DNA of 49,097 bases from an uncultured Pelagibacteraceae bacterium (GTDB lineage Bacteria > Pseudomonadota > Alphaproteobacteria > Pelagibacterales > Pelagibacteraceae): the NCBI GenBank assembly GCA_902597895.1, contig CACJZM010000004.1, forward strand, positions 1-49,097. Reading direction: 5' to 3'. The translations under genes were made by a program, and so were the position numbers. Positions within the stretch are counted from its first letter, which is position 1. Each line of letters begins with the position of its first letter. Below are positions 7,838 to 16,691 of the stretch, one piece after another. The notes under the pieces were generated by a model that was not told the origin of the DNA, made no database searches, and saw only the letters and a program-made list of their open reading frames with translations.

Positions 7838-8878
7838 TTAATTATTGAGTATTGTTAATAAACTTTTATATTCAGGATCATTTCTTAAATCGTAATTCTT
7901 ATCTCCATTCCACCATAATACTTTATTATTATAGGTCATTTGATTTTTAACTTTATTATATTCAAAAATAAGTTGTTTTTTTCTTTTTAATTTTGAAAAT
8001 CCAAGGTGTTTTATAATTTTATCTTTCCATAAATATCTATTTCCAACAATATTTTCATTTCTATAAAATAAAGCATCTATATAATGTGGTCCAACTAGAA
8101 ATTCGTTTTTTTGATCATTGCAATATTTATGACCAGCAACAAGGTTCCATTCTTGATTGTGTAGTACCCATTTATATGGGAGCACATGATCTACAGCTGG
8201 TGTTTCTCTAGATAATGACAAAAATTGATTGCAATAAAAACATTTATTACTTTGATAAGGAACTAAAAATTCTCTTTGCTTTGTTAAATCAACTCTTTTT
8301 TCAATATGTTTAAGGCTTTGTAAATATATTTTTCTTTTATCATTAGTGAACCTAAAATCTTCGTCTGTATTATGTTTAATTAGATAATTACCTTCAAGAG
8401 TAGTTTGTTTAATTTTTGCCTGAAGTATCAGTTCATCAAATTCTAAACTAGAAATTTTAAAGAAAGTATCTTTTAAAATTAATTTTTTTCCAAAATCAAC
8501 TACTTCAAAAAAATAATTTTTAAAAGTTCTATTATCTGTACCAAAACTGTGAAAGCGTTTTAAAACATCATTAAATCCATCTTTTCCAATAATATGTAAG
8601 GCTTCATCTCTTGAAATTTTCTCTGCATCTAAAAGATCAAATACACGCTCCTGAACTGTTTGCCTGTGAATAAATCCTTGTTGTGGTTTTCTGTCTTTTT
8701 GAAATCTCTTTTCATAAATCCTTAGATATGAGTCAGATAAATCATAGTACCAGTCAATTGATGATTTAGAATTTTTATAAAATTTTTCAAATGATTGGAA
8801 TAGAGCAGGTTTGTGTGTACCAGAGTTTAGGCCATGCAATAAAATTGCATTAATAATTTCATAATTTGAAAACTTCAT
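7838..8878 (-). CDS. HNH endonuclease-domain protein
   Basis: The 346-residue protein carries a zinc-type HNH nuclease core at about 213-254: C213-x2-C216, D230-H231, N245, then H250-x2-C253-N254. The first 200 residues are helical and match nothing I recognise, and a 90-residue tail follows the nuclease core. It is the second-last gene of the chain that starts with the Cys/Met enzyme and pab genes, 11 bases after pabC, and the HIT gene follows after one base. Possible roles are a restriction or conflict nuclease, or a DNA/RNA processing enzyme. I see no methylase, helicase or toxin-antitoxin partner other than the HIT gene. Confidence 0.88.
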   Translation of the reverse strand: MKFSNYEIINAILLHGLNSGTHKPALFQSFEKFYKNSKSSIDWYYDLSDSYLRIYEKRFQKDRKPQQGFIHRQTVQERVFDLLDAEKISRDEALHIIGKDGFNDVLKRFHSFGTDNRTFKNYFFEVVDFGKKLILKDTFFKISSLEFDELILQAKIKQTTLEGNYLIKHNTDEDFRFTNDKRKIYLQSLKHIEKRVDLTKQREFLVPYQSNKCFYCNQFLSLSRETPAVDHVLPYKWVLHNQEWNLVAGHKYCNDQKNEFLVGPHYIDALFYRNENIVGNRYLWKDKIIKHLGFSKLKRKKQLIFEYNKVKNQMTYNNKVLWWNGDKNYDLRNDPEYKSLLTILNN

Positions 8879-8889
8879 TATAGTCTGCG

Positions 8890-9633
8890 TTATATAATAT
8901 TTTCATAAACTTTAGTGACCTTTTTTTTATAATTTAAGCTCTTTTTTTTCCACTTGAATTGATCAATGCTGTCTACAGAAGTAATACCTTTACCGGAACC
9001 TACTAAAAGAATTTCTTGAAAACTATTTAGATCTTTAATTTTTATATCTTTAAAATTTATCTTAATTTTTTTATTTAAATATTTAATAGTATTTCCAATA
9101 TAGCAATTATTTTTAGGAGAGAAAAATTTACCATTTTTTACAAACAATAAATTTGAAGTGCCTGTTTCTAGTATTTTATCTTTATAGCATAAGGCAAGGT
9201 CATATTTAGTATTATCAAGTTTGCTTAGTCTTTTTAGAATTTGTTTATAAAATAAGTTCTTATATTTTGGTTCTATCCTTTTGTAATTAAATACTTTTAA
9301 TTTAAATTCTTTTTTAGGAGTTAATCTTTTTCTTATAGATATCGAAATAGTTTTTTTGTTTAAAGCTATTCTAAATAGATGATTATTATAATTTTTTTTT
9401 AAGCTTTTATTTATAAGAGATAGTAATATTTTTTTAAGATTTTTTTTTCTTATTTTATATTTTTTCGTGGAAGAGATTAAATTATTTAGATGATTATTTT
9501 TGAGAACTATTTTATTTTTATTCCCAACAAGTCTCATCGTCGTAAAAACACCTCTGTTTCCCCAAAGATCATTGAAAGGAATTTCTTTTAAATCTTTAAG
9601 CTGATAGGATTTTTTTAATAAGAACTTTGCCAT
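8890..9633 (-). CDS. pabC: Class IV PLP aminotransferase fold, probable aminodeoxychorismate lyase
   Basis: This 247-residue protein of the fold-type IV PLP family is related to PabC (4-amino-4-deoxychorismate to p-aminobenzoate plus pyruvate) and to branched-chain aminotransferases. The N terminus has the GVFTTMRL strand. The catalytic lysine lies in the KRLSKLDNTKYD segment near residue 137. A cofactor-binding loop (ETGTSNLLF, near 160) follows. It starts 38 bases inside pabA, and pabB lies directly upstream, so p-aminobenzoate synthesis for folate is the natural role. The sequence is unusually rich in Lys and Asn. Function as an aminotransferase cannot be fully excluded. Confidence 0.82.
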   Translation of the reverse strand: MAKFLLKKSYQLKDLKEIPFNDLWGNRGVFTTMRLVGNKNKIVLKNNHLNNLISSTKKYKIRKKNLKKILLSLINKSLKKNYNNHLFRIALNKKTISISIRKRLTPKKEFKLKVFNYKRIEPKYKNLFYKQILKRLSKLDNTKYDLALCYKDKILETGTSNLLFVKNGKFFSPKNNCYIGNTIKYLNKKIKINFKDIKIKDLNSFQEILLVGSGKGITSVDSIDQFKWKKKSLNYKKKVTKVYENII

Positions 9634-10153
9634 TTTTAGTTAAAAAAGATTCTGGGTGAAATTGAAAACCGAAAACTTTATTTATATGATCTTCTATACC
9701 CATAGCTATGTTAGTTTTAATACATCTCATAGTAATTTTCATGTTTTTTGAAATGAAAGGTTCTTCCAATCTTAAAGAATGATATCTTCCAACTTCAAAA
9801 AACTTATTTTTATTAAATAATTTACTATCTTTTGTTACTTTTATTTTAGATTGAAAACCATGAAAAATTCTTTTTTGTTGTACTATTTTACCGCCTTCAT
9901 TATATAAAATTTGTTGGTAACCAAGACAAATACCAATTATTTTTTTTTTTCCTTTGTATTTATTATAAATTTTTGATGTCAAAGTATAATCCTTTGGTGA
10001 ACCTGGTCCAGGTGATAAAACTATTGTTTCACTTTCATTTAATTTTTTATGGTTTATTTCAAAATAATTAGAGCAATATACCTCGTCGAACATTGAAAAT
10101 TGATGAACAACGTTCCAGGTAAATGAGTCTTGATGATCAATTATATAAATCAT
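9596..10153 (-). CDS. pabA: Glutamine amidotransferase subunit of aminodeoxychorismate synthase
   Basis: The 185-residue class I glutamine amidotransferase delivers ammonia to the PabB partner. The nucleophile is in GICLGYQQ (Cys near residue 76), and the HPES motif (FQFHPES, near residue 167) supplies His and Glu. DHQDSFTWNVVH at the N terminus and SPGPGSP (near 47-53) are family marks. The length is normal. It overlaps pabB by 4 bases. TrpG is the alternative name, but the pabB and pabC neighbours favour PabA. Some bacteria share one subunit for both pathways. Confidence 0.9.
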   Translation of the reverse strand: MIYIIDHQDSFTWNVVHQFSMFDEVYCSNYFEINHKKLNESETIVLSPGPGSPKDYTLTSKIYNKYKGKKKIIGICLGYQQILYNEGGKIVQQKRIFHGFQSKIKVTKDSKLFNKNKFFEVGRYHSLRLEEPFISKNMKITMRCIKTNIAMGIEDHINKVFGFQFHPESFLTKNGKVLIKKILSA

Positions 10154-11364
10154 TTATATAACTCCAACAAAGATTTTGCTTTTATAAAGTTTTCGTTAAA
10201 TTCTTTTTTTGCTGAACTATCTAACACTACACCTGATGCAGCAGATATTTCAGAAATATTTTTGTAATTTAAAATTGATCGGATAATAATATTAAATCTC
10301 ATATCTTCATTAAATTTTATAAAACCAAAACTACCTGTAAAAATATTCCTATCCTCTTTTTCTTGTTTATTTAATAATTCTAAAGTCCTAATTTTTGGAC
10401 AGCCAATCACTGAACCACCTGGCATCATTGATTGAATTATATTCAAAACTGAGGTTTTATTTTTTATAATACCTTGGATAGAACTTACATAATGAAAAAG
10501 ATGTTTATATTCCTCAACATATTTCTCTTTTAAGATTTTTACAGATCCCGGTTTACATATTCTTGATAGATCATTTCTCTCTAGATCAACAATCATATTG
10601 TGCTCTTTTGTTTCTTTGTCATTACTTTTAAAAAATTTAAGGGCGTTTATTTTTTTAATCTTGCTATTCTTTCTTAAAGTTCCTGCAATTGGTTTAGTGA
10701 TAATTTTATTACCTTTTTTTTCAATTAAAGTTTCAGGGGAACAGCTTACTATCGAATAATCCTTGTCCCTTATCATAAAAGATTCGGGAGAAGAGTTTGC
10801 TCTCATTAATCTCCAAAAGAAATTAATGGGATTAATTTTAGATCTGTTTTTGTACTTTGTGCAAATTTTAATTTGATAGGTTTCTCCTTGTCTAATTTTT
10901 TTTGAAAATAAATTAAAAATTTTATTATATTTTGCAAAATTGAGATTTAATTTAAAAGGAGATAAGATTTTAGTTTGACTAAAATTATCGTTAAATTTAG
11001 GGTTTTTGATATTAGAAAAAATATCAATTTTTTCTCTTATTTTTATAATTGTTTCAGGTTTATAAAATATACCTTTATAAAAATTTAATTTTTTTTGATT
11101 TTTAATTCTTATATTTAATAAGTTACATAAAATTTCGTACCCAAAAAAACCTAGATATATGTCAGTTTCTTTTTTAAATTTTTTTTTAGAAAAACTATTT
11201 AAAAAGTTATTTATATTTGCATTTGTTAAAATTATCTTTTTTGAAAAATCTGTATAAATATTATACCCGCCATCAACTTTATAAATTATCAAAGCTTTAT
11301 CTGATTGATAAAGTTTTTCTAAATATGGATTAAATTTAAGCTTCTGCTTTTTGTAATCTATCAA
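10150..11364 (-). CDS. pabB: Aminodeoxychorismate synthase component I
   Basis: This chorismate-binding enzyme converts chorismate with ammonia to 4-amino-4-deoxychorismate, the first step to the p-aminobenzoate part of folate. Family motifs are visible: KPIAGTLRK near 230, ERNDLSRICKPGSV near 267, and MPGGSVIGCPKIR near 322, followed by GSFGFI. KPIAGT with lysine is the form typical of PabB, where anthranilate synthases have PIAGT preceded by other residues. At 404 residues it is a little short, with a reduced N-terminal domain. It overlaps the MFS gene by 29 bases and pabA by 4. Confidence 0.9.
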   Translation of the reverse strand: MIDYKKQKLKFNPYLEKLYQSDKALIIYKVDGGYNIYTDFSKKIILTNANINNFLNSFSKKKFKKETDIYLGFFGYEILCNLLNIRIKNQKKLNFYKGIFYKPETIIKIREKIDIFSNIKNPKFNDNFSQTKILSPFKLNLNFAKYNKIFNLFSKKIRQGETYQIKICTKYKNRSKINPINFFWRLMRANSSPESFMIRDKDYSIVSCSPETLIEKKGNKIITKPIAGTLRKNSKIKKINALKFFKSNDKETKEHNMIVDLERNDLSRICKPGSVKILKEKYVEEYKHLFHYVSSIQGIIKNKTSVLNIIQSMMPGGSVIGCPKIRTLELLNKQEKEDRNIFTGSFGFIKFNEDMRFNIIIRSILNYKNISEISAASGVVLDSSAKKEFNENFIKAKSLLELYK

Positions 11365-12562
11365 TTGCTTGCTCTCTAATTGGTAAGTGTATTAAACCTG
11401 CAAAAATAGATAATGCAATTGCCAAATACCACGCATAGTCATACGACCCATGCATATCATAAAATAAACCACCCAAATATGCTCCAAAAAATGAACCAAT
11501 TTGGTGACTTAAAAAAACTAAGCCATATAATAATCCAAGAAATCTTGTACCAAAAATATGGGCAACAATTCCTACAGTTGCGGGCACAGTTGATAACCAA
11601 AGAATTCCAAAACTAGCTCCAAAGATTATAGAGTTAATTGTACTAGGTGGTGTAAAAATAAATAAACAAATGGATATTCCTCTTAAAAAATAAATTCCAC
11701 TAAGTATTATTTTTTTACTTCTTTTAGCGGACAAATATCCACTCAATAGAGAACCAATTATATTAAAAAAACCTATTAATGATAAAATCATTGCTGCTGT
11801 CCAATCTTCTAGTCCTCTATCAATTACATATTTAGGAACATGGGTTCCAACTAAAGTAATATGAAAACCACATACAAAAAAACCAGATGTTAAAAGTAAA
11901 TAACTTTTATTTTGAAAAGCTTCTTTTAAGGCAGAAAGTGTAGATTGACCATTTTCTGTTTGTATTGTTTCCTGTAATTTTGGCGATCTTACGAAAAAGG
12001 CAACTACAAAACCTATACATAAAAAAATTGTAAAAATAAATAAAGTATCTTCCCATCCATTACTTTCTAGAGAGTAATTTGTAAATAATGGAGATAAAAA
12101 ATAACCAAATGACCCAACTGCAGTTACTATGCTCATAGCAATTGTTCTATTTGATAAAGGAAAATGTTTTCCAACTACAGACATTGGGATACTAATTGCA
12201 GTACCACCACAACCAATTCCTACTAATACACCTAGACAAATTTGAAAATAAATTCCTGTATTAGGTCCTGAGTATAAAAAATATACTCCCAAGATATAAA
12301 ATATAAATGCAAGGCTAATAGCTTTATGGCCACCATATTTATCTGCAATTGCTCCAAATACAGGTCCTGATAATCCCCAACCAAGCATTTGAATTCCAAT
12401 TGCCAATCCGAACTCAGTATTAGTAATTCCAAGATCTATATTGAAATCCATAAAAAACATTCCAAAGACTTGCCTCACACTTAAAGATAGAAACACAACT
12501 AATGATGCTGCTATTAAAGTTACTAAAGCTAAATTGTTTTTTATAAATTTTTCAGAACTCAT
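11336..12562 (-). CDS. Major facilitator superfamily permease
   Basis: The 408-residue protein has about 12 hydrophobic segments in the usual 6+6 arrangement. The MFS loop motif after helix 2 is visible as GAIADKYGGHKA near residues 71-82. Glycine-rich helices (GVLVGIGCGGTAIS) resemble the monocarboxylate/oxalate-formate branch. The substrate is not evident. It lies between the Cys/Met PLP enzyme (4-base overlap) and pabB (29-base overlap), so it is part of the same transcript. Transport of an amino acid or a sulfur compound linked to the neighbouring lyase is a guess. Confidence 0.85.
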   Translation of the reverse strand: MSSEKFIKNNLALVTLIAASLVVFLSLSVRQVFGMFFMDFNIDLGITNTEFGLAIGIQMLGWGLSGPVFGAIADKYGGHKAISLAFIFYILGVYFLYSGPNTGIYFQICLGVLVGIGCGGTAISIPMSVVGKHFPLSNRTIAMSIVTAVGSFGYFLSPLFTNYSLESNGWEDTLFIFTIFLCIGFVVAFFVRSPKLQETIQTENGQSTLSALKEAFQNKSYLLLTSGFFVCGFHITLVGTHVPKYVIDRGLEDWTAAMILSLIGFFNIIGSLLSGYLSAKRSKKIILSGIYFLRGISICLFIFTPPSTINSIIFGASFGILWLSTVPATVGIVAHIFGTRFLGLLYGLVFLSHQIGSFFGAYLGGLFYDMHGSYDYAWYLAIALSIFAGLIHLPIREQAIDRLQKAEA

Positions 12563-13734
12563 TTGACAAATTTAAGACATCTTCTTAAATCGTCAATCAA
12601 ATCTTTTGGATCTTCAAGACCGATATGTAATCTAACTAATCTCTCATCACTTTCTAAATTTAAAAATTTTCTATTTCCTCTCTCCGATTTTTCTTGATGC
12701 AATGCAAGACTTTCAAAACCTCCCCAACTATATCCATAACCAAACAATTTTAGAGAGTTGACAAATTTTATAACTGATTTTTTATTTTTGGACTTGATTT
12801 TAATTCCCATTAATCCAGATGCACCTGAATAATATTTTTTCCACATTTTATAATTAAAAGAACCCTTTTTATATGGATAAAGAAGTTTCACTTTTTTATT
12901 TTTTGACAAAAAAGAAGCAACTCTTTTTGCATTTTCTTGGTGCTTATCCAGTCTTACATCAAGAGTTCTTAAACCTCTTGTTATCAAATATGCATCATCT
13001 GGCCCTAATCTTAATCCAGTAATTTTTTGAGTTTTTTCTATGTGTTTGAAGACTTTTTTATTTACTGCAAGACTTCCCCCCATTACATCTGAATGACCAG
13101 AATAATATTTCGTAGCAGAAACTATAGCCATATCAAATCCTAATTTAATAGGTTTAAAAAAATAGGGTGTTGCCCATGTATTGTCTATAGCTGTAAGAAT
13201 ATTATTTTTTTTTGCTATACTTATTATTTTAGATAAATCTTGGAATTCAAAAGTATTACTTCCAGGATTTTCAACAAATATTAATTTTGTTTTCTTAGTA
13301 ATATTTTTTTTAATCGAATTTAAGTCATGAGGATTATAAAATGTAGTTTTGATCCCATATTCTTTTAAGTAATCTTGGGTTAACATTCTTGTAGGATTAT
13401 AAACTGAATCAGTAGCAATAATTTCATCTCCTGGTCTAACAACACTGAATATAGCTAGAAACACTGATCCGAAACCAGTTGGTGTTAAAAATACATGATA
13501 AGATTCCTCAAGTTTTGTTAAAATTTTTTGTAAAATATGTGTGGTTGATGTTCCTTGCCTTCCGTAATCAAAATGACCGCCTCTAGGGTCCCTTTTATGT
13601 TTTGCTTGAGTTCTTCTTATTTCGTTCATAGACTTAAAGATAATCGTTGAAGCTCTTACTACTGGGGGATTTACTGAATGATTATGAAAATCTTTAGCTG
13701 TGTGCTTTAAAAATGTCTTAAATGATCTACTCAT
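12559..13734 (-). CDS. metC: Cys/Met metabolism PLP enzyme, probable cystathionine beta-lyase
   Basis: The 391-residue enzyme is of the trans-sulfuration family. The PLP lysine lies in SATKYYSGHSD (about residue 211). The Asp that binds the PLP pyridine nitrogen is in AIDNTWATPYF (near 187-197). The RGLRTLDVRLDKH segment (near 253-265) and the C-terminal SLGG-like part (GYSWGGFESLAL) are family marks. Cystathionine beta-lyase (cystathionine to homocysteine, pyruvate and ammonia) fits best. A cystathionine gamma-synthase or methionine gamma-lyase activity is possible because family members are hard to separate by eye. It is the first gene of a seven-gene minus-strand chain. Confidence 0.88.
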   Translation of the reverse strand: MSRSFKTFLKHTAKDFHNHSVNPPVVRASTIIFKSMNEIRRTQAKHKRDPRGGHFDYGRQGTSTTHILQKILTKLEESYHVFLTPTGFGSVFLAIFSVVRPGDEIIATDSVYNPTRMLTQDYLKEYGIKTTFYNPHDLNSIKKNITKKTKLIFVENPGSNTFEFQDLSKIISIAKKNNILTAIDNTWATPYFFKPIKLGFDMAIVSATKYYSGHSDVMGGSLAVNKKVFKHIEKTQKITGLRLGPDDAYLITRGLRTLDVRLDKHQENAKRVASFLSKNKKVKLLYPYKKGSFNYKMWKKYYSGASGLMGIKIKSKNKKSVIKFVNSLKLFGYGYSWGGFESLALHQEKSERGNRKFLNLESDERLVRLHIGLEDPKDLIDDLRRCLKFVK

Positions 13735-13810
13735 TATAAATTTGATATGTTTTTATGACAATGCTATATCCGAAAGATAAGTCAATAAAATAATTAATTG
13801 AAAGGATAAA

Positions 13811-13894
13811 ATGGGATACCCAAAAAAGCATAGAGGCCGAAGGAAAATGGGCTCAAAAAAAAGAAGAGCAAGAAAGAAAAATAAAAAGAAATAA
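13811..13894 (+). CDS. 27-residue Lys/Arg-rich protein, possible ribosome-associated (COX24/DUF1713-like)
   Basis: ATG at 13811 has AAAGGA directly upstream and opens a 27-codon frame ending with TAA at 13892-13894. About two thirds of the residues are Lys or Arg, with the core RRKMGSKKRRARKK. This pattern resembles the short basic domain shared by mitochondrial AURKAIP1/COX24 and small bacterial ribosomal proteins (KRRxKMxxHKxRKRxxx). It sits 6 bases upstream of a plus-strand membrane-protein gene and is likely co-transcribed. A protein this short is easily missed by gene callers. Binding to rRNA is inference from charge and motif. Confidence 0.62.
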   Translation: MGYPKKHRGRRKMGSKKRRARKKNKKK

Positions 13895-13900
13895 TTTAGG

Positions 13901-14590
13901 ATGCCTAATATATCCAAAATCAGATCCTTAAGTTTATGGGTCTTTATAATTCCATTAATTACTATCAACGCATGTCTAATTGTTGTAACTGTATTTCAAC
14001 AATACGTTCCTCATGGAGTTGGTATAGGGCCAACATTTCCATATTTTGATGGAGGTACTTCTATTAGCAGAACTGCTAGAAATTTTCCAACAAATCTTAT
14101 TTTTAAACCGGGAATGATAATCACATCATTACTTTTAATAAGATATTGGATTTTAAATAAAGAATTGCTGTCGGTTATAGAACCTACAAATATCAAATCA
14201 GTTAATTATTTTTATATATTTGGAATTCTATCTGCAGTTTTTTTAATTCTACATGCAATTTTTTTGGGAATAAAGTTTGATAATAACTTATATAAGTTAT
14301 TTAGAAAGCTAGTTTTGCTTGCATTTATTATTTTTGAAATTTTAGCACAAAGCTTTCTTGTCTATAATTTGTATAAAAAATACAATTCCCTAAAAGAATT
14401 TATAAATAAAAAAATTTTAAGATTTAAAATTATTTTAGTTTCTACTTTAATAATTGTTACGATCGTATCTACTCCTATAATTTCACAAGAAGGAAATATT
14501 AAATTTAAGCATGCTTTAGAATGGGACTACTTCTTTGGTGTGATATTTTTTTATTTCTTGACTTTCTTGATGTGGAAAAAAAGAGCTTAA
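13901..14590 (+). CDS. Six-helix membrane protein, possible Frag1/DRAM/Sfk1 family
   Basis: The 229-residue protein has about six hydrophobic segments (near 12-33, 66-84, 103-125, 134-155, 172-192, 207-225). After the first helix there is an extramembrane loop containing PYFDGGTSISRTARNFPTN, and the last helix begins HALEWDYFFG. The loop with a conserved aromatic-Asp-Gly pattern and the six-helix layout resemble the Frag1/DRAM/Sfk1 family, which is implicated in lipid or GPI remodelling in eukaryotes and poorly understood in bacteria. The gene starts 6 bases after the 27-residue basic protein. The family assignment is tentative. Confidence 0.6.
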   Translation: MPNISKIRSLSLWVFIIPLITINACLIVVTVFQQYVPHGVGIGPTFPYFDGGTSISRTARNFPTNLIFKPGMIITSLLLIRYWILNKELLSVIEPTNIKSVNYFYIFGILSAVFLILHAIFLGIKFDNNLYKLFRKLVLLAFIIFEILAQSFLVYNLYKKYNSLKEFINKKILRFKIILVSTLIIVTIVSTPIISQEGNIKFKHALEWDYFFGVIFFYFLTFLMWKKRA

Positions 14591-14591
14591 A

Positions 14592-15707
14592 TTATTTTGT
14601 AATCCAGCCTCCTCCTAAAACTTTATATCCATTAATATCTTTTTTATAAAATACACAAGCTTGTCCTGGAGATATTCCATGTTCATCTTCAAGTAGATTT
14701 AAGACCGATTTATCTTCTTTAAAACTTAGTTTTGATCTTAGAAGTTTGCCGGTAGATCTTACTTTTACAAGTATTTCATCTTCAAATACTTCTTTATCTT
14801 CTAATAAATTCAAATCTTTTAGAATAATTTCTTTTTTAAGAAGATCATTTTTTTGACCAACGATGATTTCGTTTTTGTCTGCATTTATATCAATTACATA
14901 AAGTGGTTCCTTTGCTGCTATCTTAATTCCTTTTCTTTGACCAATTGTAAAATTTACAATCCCATCATGAACACCAAGGACATCTCCATTTAAATTTTTT
15001 ATATTTCCTTTTTTGAAAGCTTCAGGTCTAAATTTTTCAATTACCGATACATAATTTCCATCAGGGACAAAACAAATATCTTGACTATCAGGTTTATCAG
15101 CTACATTAAGATCTAACTTTTTTGCAATATCCCTTGTCTCAGACTTTAACAAACCACCAAGTGGGAACCTTAAATAATCCAATTGTTCTCTAGTAGTATT
15201 AAATAAAAAATAACTTTGATCACGGTTTTCATCTGTTGCCCTATACATGTCAGTTTTATTATCTTTGGTAATGCTCTTTACATAATGACCTGTAATCAAA
15301 GCATCTGCTTTTAAGGATTTTGCTTCTTCAAATAAATCATTAAATTTTACAGTTTTATTGCACTGGACACATGGAATAGGAGTTTCTCCCTTTAAGTAGC
15401 TATCTACAAAATTGTCAATTACTCCTGACTTAAATTTACTTTGATAATATAAAACCTTATGTTCTATATTCAATTTATGAGCTACTCTCTTTGCATCAAT
15501 AATGTCTTGTCCAGCGCAACATACTTTAGATTTTGCTACTTGCTGGTTGTCATCAGATAACTTTAATGTAATTCCAATTACATTATAGCCTTCCATTTTC
15601 ATCAAACCAGCTACAGTAGATGAGTCTACGCCACCAGACATTGCTACAACAACAGTAGTATCTTTTGGGTTTTTATTTAAACCTATTGAATTCATTTTTA
15701 TTTTCAT
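14592..15707 (-). CDS. mnmA: tRNA-specific 2-thiouridylase
   Basis: MnmA thiolates U34 of tRNA for Lys, Glu and Gln, using ATP and a persulfide sulfur donor. The PP-loop (AMSGGVDSS, residues 22-30) is near the N terminus. The catalytic cysteine pair is in IPCVQC (near 112-117) and in [10 protein letters not shown] (near 213-222). The C-terminal beta-barrel ends with the [11 protein letters not shown] segment. The 371-residue length is normal. An alternative start 12 bases later (Met5) is possible. It is convergent with the plus-strand membrane protein, with one base between stops. Confidence 0.96.
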   Translation of the reverse strand: MKIKMNSIGLNKNPKDTTVVVAMSGGVDSSTVAGLMKMEGYNVIGITLKLSDDNQQVAKSKVCCAGQDIIDAKRVAHKLNIEHKVLYYQSKFKSGVIDNFVDSYLKGETPIPCVQCNKTVKFNDLFEEAKSLKADALITGHYVKSITKDNKTDMYRATDENRDQSYFLFNTTREQLDYLRFPLGGLLKSETRDIAKKLDLNVADKPDSQDICFVPDGNYVSVIEKFRPEAFKKGNIKNLNGDVLGVHDGIVNFTIGQRKGIKIAAKEPLYVIDINADKNEIIVGQKNDLLKKEIILKDLNLLEDKEVFEDEILVKVRSTGKLLRSKLSFKEDKSVLNLLEDEHGISPGQACVFYKKDINGYKVLGGGWITK

Positions 15708-15748
15708 TCAGTTGGTATTTATACTTATTTCTAATATAAGATATATAA

Positions 15749-15934
15749 ATGTTTTTTGAATTTGAACCAGGTGATAAAGTAACAAATCCTCAAAATAAAG
15801 ATTGGGGAATAGGACAAGTACAATCAATTATAAAAAATAAAATAACAATTAACTTTGAAAATGCTGGAAAAAAAGTCATCAATGCAGAAAATATTAAATT
15901 AGAAAAATATGAAGATAATGGAACTAGAGGATAA
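15749..15934 (+). CDS. DUF3553 small protein
   Basis: The 61-residue protein matches the DUF3553 pattern: FEPGDKVTNPQNKDWGIGQV near the N terminus, then NFENAGKKVI. These are beta strands forming a small SH3-like barrel of the kind found in transcription or repair factors (CarD/UvrD C-terminal type). Its function is not established. It runs 26 bases into the cysQ-like gene and so is probably translated with it. It is divergent from mnmA with 41 bases between the starts. Confidence 0.85.
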   Translation: MFFEFEPGDKVTNPQNKDWGIGQVQSIIKNKITINFENAGKKVINAENIKLEKYEDNGTRG

Positions 15935-16691
15935 AAAAAAAATTGTTGATACTTTAAATAAGAATTTTATTGAGGCAGGTGAATTATCAATTGATTTAAG
16001 AAAAAAAGGTTTAAAAGAAACAATTAAATCAGACAATACTCCAGTTACAAATGGTGATTTAGAAGTAAATAAAATTATCACAAATAAAATAAAAGAACTT
16101 ACTTCTGAAATTCCAATTGTTTCAGAAGAATCTTCTCTTAATAAAAAAAATGAGCTTTTAGAAACATTTTGGTTGATAGATCCCATTGATGGTACATATG
16201 ATTATATACATGATAAAGATGAGTTCACAATAAATGCAGCTCTCATTATAAATAAAAGACCAGAAATAGGTATTATATATGCACCAGCCAAAGAAAGATT
16301 GTTTTATACTTACGGTAAAAATTTTAGTTTTGAAAAAATTGATAACAGTGAAAGAGCTTTAGATTGTAAAAAAATTACAAAACATGGTGAGGTGAGAGCA
16401 GTATCTTACTCTGACAAACTAAAACCAATAATTCAAAAATTCCATGAAGAATTTAAAGTCACTGAATTTAAAAAAATGAAAAGTTCCTTTAAATTTTGTG
16501 TTGTAGCGACTGGAGAATACGATTTATATGTAGCGGAACCTAGAGCATCAGAATGGGACATTGCTGCAGGTCATGCTATTTTACAAAATGCAGGTGGTTC
16601 TGTCACTGATTTTGATGGAAATGAAATTTTATATGGAAAAAAAGATTTCAAAAATCCAAGTTTAATTTTAAAAAGATCAAAAGATTTATAA
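15909..16691 (+). CDS. cysQ: Inositol-monophosphatase-fold 3'(2'),5'-bisphosphate nucleotidase
   Basis: The 260-residue protein is of the Mg-dependent, Li-sensitive phosphatase family. Metal-binding motifs are visible: EES near residue 76, DPIDGTYDYI at about 93-102 and EWDIAAGHAIL near 216-226. CysQ removes the 3' phosphate of PAP/PAPS and protects sulfur assimilation. A general inositol monophosphatase is the alternative. The gene overlaps the DUF3553 gene by 26 bases. A second possible start is Met4 (15918). A 46-residue membrane protein follows with a one-base overlap. Confidence 0.87.
   Translation: MKIMELEDKKKIVDTLNKNFIEAGELSIDLRKKGLKETIKSDNTPVTNGDLEVNKIITNKIKELTSEIPIVSEESSLNKKNELLETFWLIDPIDGTYDYIHDKDEFTINAALIINKRPEIGIIYAPAKERLFYTYGKNFSFEKIDNSERALDCKKITKHGEVRAVSYSDKLKPIIQKFHEEFKVTEFKKMKSSFKFCVVATGEYDLYVAEPRASEWDIAAGHAILQNAGGSVTDFDGNEILYGKKDFKNPSLILKRSKDL

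Noticed and set aside
13753-13968. Minus-strand 71-codon hydrophobic frame opposite the 27-residue basic protein
   Set aside because: Its Leu/Phe richness is the complement of Lys-rich codons, and the plus-strand frame has a Shine-Dalgarno and a domain-like pattern.
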